Source of the DNA: Chthoniobacterales bacterium
GTDB lineage: Bacteria > Verrucomicrobiota > Verrucomicrobiia > Chthoniobacterales > UBA10450
Assembly: GCA_013694945.1 (NCBI GenBank)
Contig: JACDBM010000256.1
Span: forward strand, 1 to 10,730
DNA length: 10,730 bases
Direction of reading: 5' to 3'
The number at the start of each line of letters is the position of its first letter. Positions within the stretch are counted from its first letter, which is position 1. A program made the translations under genes and the position numbers. Of the stretch, positions 1-5,666 are shown in pieces. The notes beneath the pieces were generated by a model. The model had not been told where the DNA came from. It did not search any database and saw only the letters and a program-made list of their open reading frames with translations.

Positions 1-236
1 GGCAGCGCCTGCTCGATGAAGGAGCTGACATGATCACCTTCACCAGCTCGTCCACGGTGGAAAACTTCCTCACGCTCGATCTGCCATGGCCGGAGGGAAT
101 GCAAGTCGCCAGCATTGGTCCCGTGACGTCGAAGACGGCTCGCGAGCGTGGGCTGACCGTCGCTGTGGAAGCGCGGCACCACGAAGTCGAGGGCCTGGTG
201 GATGCAATTCGCAATTTTTACACGAACAAAACCTGA
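1..236 (+). CDS. hemD: Uroporphyrinogen-III synthase, C-terminal part (truncated by window start)
   Basis: The reading frame is open from base 3 to a TGA at 234-236 and gives the last 77 residues of the protein. Family-typical segments are the DMITFTSSSTVENF strand-helix, the later ASIGPVTSKTARERGL segment, which resembles the conserved 'IGPvTa..a...Gl' motif of HemD, and the closing EGLVDAI helix. HemD cyclises hydroxymethylbilane with inversion of ring D to give uroporphyrinogen III, the branch point to heme, siroheme and corrinoids. In several phyla it is fused to a uroporphyrinogen methyltransferase (CobA-HemD). The N-terminal side is outside the window, so fusion cannot be judged. The next gene starts 5 nt after the stop, which suggests cotranscription with the chaperone-like genes. 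Confidence 0.85.
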   Translation, partial: QRLLDEGADMITFTSSSTVENFLTLDLPWPEGMQVASIGPVTSKTARERGLTVAVEARHHEVEGLVDAIRNFYTNKT

Positions 237-241
237 GCACG

Positions 242-970
242 ATGTCGTTGACCGCTGAGATCAAACTCGAAGAGGAATTTGCTTCCACCATGCAGCAATT
301 GGTAGCGGAAGCGCAGACGACGATCGCGCCTGTTCCGGCTGAGAGTACCGGAACGGATCATGCCGCTTCAGATCGGCTCTCGGAGGAGGTCGCGACCCTG
401 AGCGAGCGGATCGGAGGGCTGGAGACCCGTATCTCGCAGGAAATAGAAAAGCTGACGGCCGCTCTGCCTTCGAGCAATGACAACGTCGCGACGCAATTGC
501 AGCGCGTGGACGATCATCTCGCCAAACTCCGGAGTGCGGAGAGTGTAAATCAACGTCTGTTCGATTCGCTTCATCAGGAGTTGAGAAGTTACCGGGACAA
601 CTTCCTGCGCGAGTCGCTCCAGAAGCCATTCATTCGCGACCTCGTGATGATGTTCGACGACCTGACCAGCCTCTCTGCGCAGATGAAATCCGAAACGAGC
701 GAAGTGGAAACAAAGCAGGACCAAATCGCGCAATGGAATGCCAACTTGCAAAATTCGCTGCACGCCTTGCTCGAAATCATGCACCGCATGGAAGTGACGG
801 AGATAGAGCCGCAAGAGACGGTGGATCGCGCAGTCCACAAGGTCGTCAGGTATGAGGCAGCTGAGTCCGCGGAAGAGGACGGTCGCATTCTGTCGCGGAT
901 CAAGGCGGGCTTCGTTTGGCGCGGTCAGGTTTTGCGGCCGGAAGAAGTGATCGCAAAGCGCTTTGGCTAA
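242..970 (+). CDS. grpE: GrpE-like nucleotide exchange factor
   Basis: A 242-aa protein. The ATG at 242 is preferred to the in-frame start at 86, because the longer form would overlap hemD by about 150 nt and adds a low-complexity Arg/Gly stretch unlike GrpE. Residues 41-125 are predicted coiled coil, matching the long paired helices of GrpE. Residues 108-146 (ELRSYRDNFLRESLQKPFI then RDLVMMFDDL) resemble the family core 'L..el..yrd.fl.e....li.dLl..lDdle'. The EIEPQETVDRAVHKV segment near 187-201 and the end segment GFVWRGQVLRPEEVIAKRFG (223-242) match the GrpE beta-domain, where canonical proteins have 'G+....vlRpa.V.V'. GrpE releases ADP from Hsp70. Its partner is probably the Hsp70-like gene 166 nt downstream. 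Sequence divergence suggests a specialised paralogue rather than the housekeeping copy. Confidence 0.8.
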   Translation: MSLTAEIKLEEEFASTMQQLVAEAQTTIAPVPAESTGTDHAASDRLSEEVATLSERIGGLETRISQEIEKLTAALPSSNDNVATQLQRVDDHLAKLRSAESVNQRLFDSLHQELRSYRDNFLRESLQKPFIRDLVMMFDDLTSLSAQMKSETSEVETKQDQIAQWNANLQNSLHALLEIMHRMEVTEIEPQETVDRAVHKVVRYEAAESAEEDGRILSRIKAGFVWRGQVLRPEEVIAKRFG

Positions 971-974
971 GTCG

Positions 975-999
975 CTCCGGCAGAACCGGCAGGGTTTTT
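975..999 (+). terminator. Weak terminator-like hairpin after the grpE-like gene
   Basis: CT-CCGG, a CAGAA loop and CCGG-(C)-AG form a six-pair stem with one bulged C, followed by GG and five Ts (995-999). It lies 4 nt after the grpE-like stop. The stem is short, and the same bases are also a direct repeat (CCGGCAG AA CCGGCAG). It could be a leaky terminator or attenuator, or chance. Confidence 0.3.
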
Positions 1000-1013
1000 A
1001 GTTCGCCGCGGAA

Positions 1014-1114
1014 CAGGCCGGGACCCTTCTGAGTCCTGCCTGAAATGCCCGTGCTCCGGGCATGGAAACTGCAAGAGAGGAGGAGACGTGTGATCAGGCA
1101 TCACGTCAGCTCTC
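1014..1114 (+). promoter_or_regulatory. Structured leader upstream of the Hsp70-like gene
   Basis: Three consecutive, non-overlapping potential stem-loops fill the spacer. The first (1014-1042) pairs CAGG with CCTG and GGAC with GTCC around an 8-nt loop. The second (1045-1063) is a perfect 7-bp stem, ATGCCCG with CGGGCAT, around a 5-nt loop. The third (1075-1114) pairs GAGAG with CTCTC outside, then GAC with GTC and GTGAT with ATCAC around a CAGGC loop. The only strong Shine-Dalgarno-like sequence of the window, AGGAGG at 1078-1083, sits partly in the third stem and its internal loop. It is 53 nt from the chosen Hsp70 start and directly before a GTG-TGA pair (1088-1093). No CIRCE-type inverted repeat is present. 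A regulatory role is inferred from pairing alone. Confidence 0.35.
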
Positions 1115-1136
1115 GTTTTCGCCACGCATCACACAA

Positions 1137-2699
1137 ATGTCCCACCGCAAAGCAATCGGCATCGATCTCGGCACCACTTTTTCGGCCGCCGCTCACATCG
1201 ACGATTATGGCAAGCCGCAGATCATTCCGAACTCCGAAAGCGAACGTATCACGCCCTCGGTGATTCTCTTTGAAGGCGAGAACGCGGTCGTCGGTACGCT
1301 CGCGAAAAACAATTCTGTGGCTGAACCCGAACGGATTGTTGATTTCGTGAAGCGTGAGATGGGCAAGCCGAGGGATCAGTTTTACCGCGAGTTCAACGGC
1401 AGGATCTATTCGGCGGAAGAGCTTTCTGCGCTGATCCTGAAAAAACTGAAAGGAGACGCGGAACGCTTCTTAAAAGAACCGGTGACAGATGCGGTGATCA
1501 CGGTGCCTGCTTACTTCAACGATGCAGAACGGACCGCCACCATCACGGCCGGCCAGCTCGCGGGCTTGAACGTCCTCCAGATCATCAACGAGCCGACCGC
1601 GGCCGCTGTCGCCTACGGCCTCGACAAGCTGGAGGAGGATCAAACGGTCTTTGTTTTCGATCTCGGCGGCGGAACCTTCGACGTCACGGTGATGCGGATC
1701 GAGGGGCACAATATCAGAATGGTCGCGACGAACGGAGATCATCGCCTCGGCGGAAAAGATTGGGACGACGTGATCGTGAATCGGGTGGCGGAGGAATTCG
1801 ATAGAGAGCACGGCGAAAACCCACTCCTCGATCTGCAGAGTTATCAAGACCTGCAAAGCCGGGCGTTGGCCGCGAAAATGCAGCTCTCCAGCCGTGAGCG
1901 GACGGCGATTGTGCATAGCTATAACGGAAAGAGCGTAAAGGTGGAGCTGACGCGCGCGGAGTTCGAGAAGCGGACACAGCATCTCGTCGAGCGATGCAAG
2001 ACCATTTGCGAGATTGTCATGCAGGAAGCCAAGATGCAGTGGTCGGATCTGGACAAGGTTCTGCTTGTGGGCGGGATGACGCGGATGCCCATGGTGCGGG
2101 AGATGATCGCCAAACTCTCGCCCGTGCCGCTCGGAAACGAGGTGAATCCGGACGAAGCGGTCGCGATCGGAGCCACGATCCAGGCCATTCTGCTGATGCT
2201 GGACGAGGAGGAGAAATCCGGAGAAAAAATGCTGCCCGAGGAAACGCGTCAGCAGTTCTCGTCTCACGACGGCGCCTTGATGCAGATCACAAACATCACT
2301 TCGCATACGCTTGGCGTCGTGCTTTGGGATGATCGTCAGCTCGAGGAATACGTCTTTCCGATGATCAGAAAAATGACCGCCATGCCGGCAACGGCGAAGA
2401 ACTACTTCGGCACCGCCAGCGCCAACATGCCCAGGGCGGTGGTTCGCATCGTGGAGGGAGAGAGTTCGCTGCCCGGCGAGTGTGTTACTCTCGGCACGTG
2501 CGACGTCGAGCTCCCGCCATTCCTGCCGAAGGGATCACCGGTGGAGCTCGTCTACGAGTACAATGCGAATCAGATCCTGGAAGTCGCGGTCCAGGCCTGC
2601 GGCAACGAGACCAAGATTTCCATCGAGAGAAACACCGGACTCGCGCCGCATGAGGTCGCGCAGGCGAAGGCAGGTCTGGCCGCTCTCAACGTCAGCTGA
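1137..2699 (+). CDS. dnaK: Short, lidless Hsp70 (DnaK-family) chaperone ATPase
   Basis: A 520-aa protein against about 640 aa for DnaK. The ATG at 1137 is chosen because IGIDLGTTFSAAA then lies at residues 7-19, as in DnaK; the in-frame ATG at 1062 would add 25 unrelated residues. ATPase motifs are intact: phosphate-1 IDLGTT (9-14), the essential Lys in FVKREMG (K72), NEPTAAAVAYG (151-161), phosphate-2 DLGGGTFD (175-182) and adenosine VGGMTRMP (311-318). In the 'NGDTHLGG' motif the autophosphorylated Thr is replaced by His (NGDHRLGG, H202). After the nucleotide-binding domain, a charged insert (about 356-378) and GALMQITNI replace the canonical hydrophobic DVLLL linker. A beta substrate-binding domain spans about 380-498, and the protein ends where the helical lid should begin. 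It lies two bases upstream of the J/TerB/SUMF1 gene. It is probably a specialised Hsp70 with rapid or weak client holding. Confidence 0.88.
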   Translation: MSHRKAIGIDLGTTFSAAAHIDDYGKPQIIPNSESERITPSVILFEGENAVVGTLAKNNSVAEPERIVDFVKREMGKPRDQFYREFNGRIYSAEELSALILKKLKGDAERFLKEPVTDAVITVPAYFNDAERTATITAGQLAGLNVLQIINEPTAAAVAYGLDKLEEDQTVFVFDLGGGTFDVTVMRIEGHNIRMVATNGDHRLGGKDWDDVIVNRVAEEFDREHGENPLLDLQSYQDLQSRALAAKMQLSSRERTAIVHSYNGKSVKVELTRAEFEKRTQHLVERCKTICEIVMQEAKMQWSDLDKVLLVGGMTRMPMVREMIAKLSPVPLGNEVNPDEAVAIGATIQAILLMLDEEEKSGEKMLPEETRQQFSSHDGALMQITNITSHTLGVVLWDDRQLEEYVFPMIRKMTAMPATAKNYFGTASANMPRAVVRIVEGESSLPGECVTLGTCDVELPPFLPKGSPVELVYEYNANQILEVAVQACGNETKISIERNTGLAPHEVAQAKAGLAALNVS

Positions 2700-2701
2700 A
2701 G

Positions 2702-4321
2702 ATGCTGGACGTAAATCCTCAGGGTCCACTGCCCTTCCCGGATGATCCCAATAAGTGGGATGGCTGGAGCAAGTACAACTCGCCTAATTTCTATGAGCGC
2801 CTCTGTCTCGATCCGAGAAGGAACCCGAGCAATGAGATCATCGAAGAACATTGCCGTGAGCTGCTTCGTTGGTGGCAGAAAAAGCTGCCGCTAAAAAATC
2901 AGCCTAGTAATCCGCTCGCGCAGCTTCTGCGGCCGGGGCTGGAAGAATCATCGCGCTATCTCACCGAGGCGCGCGTCGAGTTGCTCGATCCGGAGCGCCG
3001 CCGGCAGGTGGATGACGATCTCGCCGCGCACGCGCGGGAGCTGGCAATCGTGGAGTTCCATAAGTACCTGACCTTCGCGATCGCCGATGGAATTTTGGGA
3101 CCGGAAGAAGAGAAGAGCTTGCTTCGCTTCGGGCAGGATCACGGCCTGGACGAGGAGCAAATACGCGGCTACATCGAAGCCGAATTGCAGGAGAGCGGCG
3201 CGCAGCGACCGCCTCCGCCGGGCGTGCCGCGTCATGCCAGACCAACATCGGGTCGCCGTGCTACGCGGCAGGCGCTTAGCCCGGAACAGGAATTTCTCCG
3301 GATGTTACGGTTGACGGCGCTGGACAGCGAAGGGATGTCGAACGAAACGCGCGATGCGTTCGTGAACATGGCGGCGAATCTCGGGATCGAGCCGGGAGAC
3401 GCCGAGGACCTTGTGGACGTTTATCTCGAGGAAGCTGATGAGGCCGCCAAGCATGGCGCCGCCTCCAGCTCGAACTCCGCCCCCTCCATCCCACCCGTGC
3501 CTGCTGCTGCTAAACTCCCGCCAGAGGCCGCACCAGCGGTAACTGTGGCCCGAGCCACGCCGGCGCCTGGTTCGAACGAAAATCTGCGGCCGTTCAGGAC
3601 TTCGGCCGGAGCACAGATGCTCTTCATCCCGGCGGGAACCTTCGTGATGGGGAGCGATGCGGTAGATGCGGGGCCAAACGAGCGACCACTCACACGAGTA
3701 ACGCTGAGCCGCTACTACATCTCCCGTTTTCCGATCACAAATGCCGAGTATGAGCAGTTCGATCCGGCGCATGCGCGGAAACGTTCACCCGGTGCCGGGG
3801 ATCGGCATCCGGTGGTCTACGTGAGCAGTTTGGAGGCGATGAAGTATTGTCAGTGGCTCTCGACGCGCGAGCGCAAGAAATACCGTCTGCCGACGGAAGC
3901 GGAATGGGAATTTGCCGCGCGTGGTTCCGACGGGCGGCGCTTTCCGTGGGGCAACCACGAAGGGCGCGGAGATCTCGGTAATTTCGCGGACAGGAACACC
4001 GTTTTCGCCTGGAGCGATCGAGAGATCAACGATGGTTACCCGGAGAGCTCACCAGTCGGTGCCTTCCCCCTGGGCGTGAGTCCGTTCGGAGTGGAGGACA
4101 TGGCGGGTAACGTATGGGAATGGTGCGTCGACTACTTCGAGACCTATCGTGGCACGCCGCGCGCGAACCCCCGGGGTGCCACCTCCGGAGCAAAGCGAGT
4201 TTATCGCGGGGGCAGTTGGAAATCGCGATTCAACAGCCTGCGCGCAAGCGCGCGAGGGTGGAATGTTGCCAGTTATTCCTGCAATGATCTCGGCTTCCGG
4301 ATCGTTTGCGAAGGTGATTAG
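2702..4321 (+). CDS. Multidomain protein: J-like region, two TerB-like segments, SUMF1/FGE-fold domain without catalytic cysteines
   Basis: A 539-aa protein starting 2 nt after the Hsp70 stop, so probably translated in concert with it. Residues 28-107 (NFYERLCLDP ... EARVELLDPERRRQVDDDL) resemble a J-domain in helix layout and in the 'LlDpe+R..yD..L' ending, but the loop KKLPLKNQPSN lacks HPD. Residues 113-164 (ADGILGPEEEKSLLRFG) and 194-247 (LDSEGMSNETRDAF) look like two TerB-like helical repeats. A Pro/Ala/Ser linker covers 247-298. Residues 304-536 form a SUMF1 domain: MLFIPAGTFVMGSD, YRLPTEAEWEFAARG, FPWG, DMAGNVWEWCVD, RVYRGGSW and NDLGFRIV. The two active-site cysteines of formylglycine-generating enzyme correspond to S508 and L513 here, so sulfatase activation is unlikely and the domain is probably binding or structural. 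I infer a dedicated partner of the adjacent Hsp70. No signal peptide is seen. Confidence 0.8.
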   Translation: MLDVNPQGPLPFPDDPNKWDGWSKYNSPNFYERLCLDPRRNPSNEIIEEHCRELLRWWQKKLPLKNQPSNPLAQLLRPGLEESSRYLTEARVELLDPERRRQVDDDLAAHARELAIVEFHKYLTFAIADGILGPEEEKSLLRFGQDHGLDEEQIRGYIEAELQESGAQRPPPPGVPRHARPTSGRRATRQALSPEQEFLRMLRLTALDSEGMSNETRDAFVNMAANLGIEPGDAEDLVDVYLEEADEAAKHGAASSSNSAPSIPPVPAAAKLPPEAAPAVTVARATPAPGSNENLRPFRTSAGAQMLFIPAGTFVMGSDAVDAGPNERPLTRVTLSRYYISRFPITNAEYEQFDPAHARKRSPGAGDRHPVVYVSSLEAMKYCQWLSTRERKKYRLPTEAEWEFAARGSDGRRFPWGNHEGRGDLGNFADRNTVFAWSDREINDGYPESSPVGAFPLGVSPFGVEDMAGNVWEWCVDYFETYRGTPRANPRGATSGAKRVYRGGSWKSRFNSLRASARGWNVASYSCNDLGFRIVCEGD

Positions 4322-4350
4322 AATTCACTGCCGAATTCTGCGTGAAGCGG

Positions 4351-4390
4351 CTTGTCATTCGCGGCGCAGCCGGGGAATCTCTGTCGAGCG
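4351..4390 (+). repeat. Possible copy of a dispersed intergenic repeat with hairpin
   Basis: The spacer before the first pilT gene contains a stretch with the pattern TGTCATTC...GGCGCAGCCG...GGAATCTCTGTC. From memory this resembles a repeat common between genes in several environmental bacterial genomes ('tgtcattc.gag.g.ag...gaatctct'). It can fold as ATTC (4357-4360) with GAAT (4375-4378), and CGGC (4362-4365) with GCCG (4369-4372) around a GCA loop. Only one copy is in this window, so repeat status cannot be shown here. Confidence 0.4.
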
Positions 4391-4426
4391 CATGAATTTT
4401 CCCGCATGGGTGTAGAAGCCACAACG

Positions 4427-5509
4427 ATGGAGCTCGCACCGGCTGCGCTTACGCACGTTAGCCAATATCTGGCCCTCGGTCAGCAAGCCGGCGCTTCCGA
4501 CATTCACCTGGGCGTAAATGCGCCGCCGATCTGGCGCTTGAACGGAAAGTTGAAGGCGATGTGGCCCGATGCACCGCGGCTTACCGAGGGAGAGACGGCT
4601 GCCCTGGCCGATGGTTTTCTGCCCGAGCTCCAGAGAGCGCAGCTCCAGGAACGCGGCGACGCGGACTTCGCTTACGCGACGGACTTCGGGCGCTTTCGCG
4701 CCAGTGTCGTGCGCCAGCGTCTCGGCCTCGAGCTCGTCTTCCGCATTATCAACACGAAGGTGCGCACGATGGACGAGCTCGGGCTGCCTGAGCACCTGAA
4801 GCTTCTGACGCGATATCAGAATGGACTAATCCTCGTGACCGGCTCAGTTGGCAGCGGCAAGTCCACGACTCTTGCTGCCCTGATCGAGCAGGTAAACACG
4901 GAACGTCGGGAGCACATCATTACGCTCGAAGACCCGATTGAATACATGTTCGAGGCGAAAGGCTGTCACATCACCCAGCGCGAAGTGCACACGCACACGG
5001 CCTCCTTCAGCGCTGCGCTTCGGGGGGCGTTGCGCGAAGATCCGGACGTCATCATGGTCGGCGAGATGCGCGATCTGGAGACGATTTCCCTCGCGATTAC
5101 CGCATCCGAAACGGGGCATCTTGTTTTGGGAACGCTGCACACGGGGAACGCTTCGCGCACGCTCGATCGGCTGCTCGACGTTTTCCCGGTTGATCAGCAG
5201 GAGCAGGTCCGAATGATGGTGAGCGAGTCGTTACGCGGCATCCTGAGCCAACAATTAGTACCGCGGGCGGATGGGACCGGTCGGGCGCTCGCTCTCGAGA
5301 CACTCACAAACACCCCCGCGGTTGCGAATGTCATCCGCGAAGCAAAGACCTACATGCTCCCCGGCATTATCCAGACGGGAAAAAAACAAGGCATGCAGCT
5401 GATGGATGACGCGCTCATCGACCTGTACGATCGCGGAGTTATCAGCGGCGATGAGGCGTACGCGCGCGCGGAGCAGAAGCAGATGATGCGACAGCACGTC
5501 GCGAGATGA
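4427..5509 (+). CDS. pilT: PilT/PilU-family type IV pilus retraction ATPase (first of two)
   Basis: A 360-aa cytoplasmic hexameric ATPase that disassembles type IV pili, driving twitching motility and DNA uptake. The N-terminal PAS-like part carries GASDIHLG (22-29). Walker A is GSVGSGKST (139-147), with Val where Thr is usual. The Asp box is ITLEDPIEYM (165-174), Walker B is DPDVIMVGEMRD (205-216), and the His box HLVLGTLHT (231-239) keeps both histidines. VANVIRE (299-305) corresponds to the C-terminal retraction motif AIRNLIRE. GMQLMDDAL (322-330) is also typical. The ATG at 4427 is preferred over ATG 4406 and TTG 4352. It puts SDIH at the usual distance from the start and leaves the repeat-like spacer noncoding; no start has a good ribosome-binding site. 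The gene is in tandem with a second family member. PilT and PilU roles cannot be separated by sequence here. Confidence 0.9.
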   Translation: MELAPAALTHVSQYLALGQQAGASDIHLGVNAPPIWRLNGKLKAMWPDAPRLTEGETAALADGFLPELQRAQLQERGDADFAYATDFGRFRASVVRQRLGLELVFRIINTKVRTMDELGLPEHLKLLTRYQNGLILVTGSVGSGKSTTLAALIEQVNTERREHIITLEDPIEYMFEAKGCHITQREVHTHTASFSAALRGALREDPDVIMVGEMRDLETISLAITASETGHLVLGTLHTGNASRTLDRLLDVFPVDQQEQVRMMVSESLRGILSQQLVPRADGTGRALALETLTNTPAVANVIREAKTYMLPGIIQTGKKQGMQLMDDALIDLYDRGVISGDEAYARAEQKQMMRQHVAR

Positions 5510-5666
5510 AGCGGCGAACAGTCGATGAGACAGCAGAATTGGCTCACATCAGACCATGAACGTTGGTCAGAACACGACCGCCTTGCTTTGTATTCTCAGC
5601 CTTCGTGCCTCTATGCGCGAGGCACGCCCGCAGCGACTGTAATTGGCCGCTGAGCCGACTCGTCCA
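5510..5666 (+). promoter_or_regulatory. Spacer between the two pilT genes with two perfect hairpins
   Basis: A 157-nt noncoding spacer. GACCA (5552-5556) pairs with TGGTC (5564-5568) around a 7-nt loop. CGTGCCTC (5604-5611) pairs perfectly with GAGGCACG (5619-5626) around TATGCGC. Neither hairpin is followed by a T-run, so they are not typical intrinsic terminators. They could be mRNA processing or stability structures, a protein-binding inverted repeat, or a relic of a small dispersed repeat. No convincing promoter hexamers were found. Confidence 0.35.

Noticed and set aside
86..241. In-frame N-terminal extension of the GrpE-like protein (52 residues)
   Set aside because: It overlaps the well-supported hemD frame over almost its whole length and is Arg/Gly/Ser-rich with no family similarity.
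1470..2306. 278-aa open frame on the - strand
   Set aside because: It is antisense to the Hsp70 core, His/Arg-rich and without recognisable motifs, a normal shadow of G+C-rich coding DNA.
3614..4318. Call as an active formylglycine-generating enzyme (sulfatase activator)
   Set aside because: Both catalytic cysteine positions are substituted and no sulfatase is nearby.
4321..4338. GAATTC repeat pair (6-bp stem, 6-nt loop) as a terminator after the 539-aa gene
   Set aside because: The stem is A/T-rich and has no T-tract; two nearby copies of a 6-base palindrome can occur by chance.
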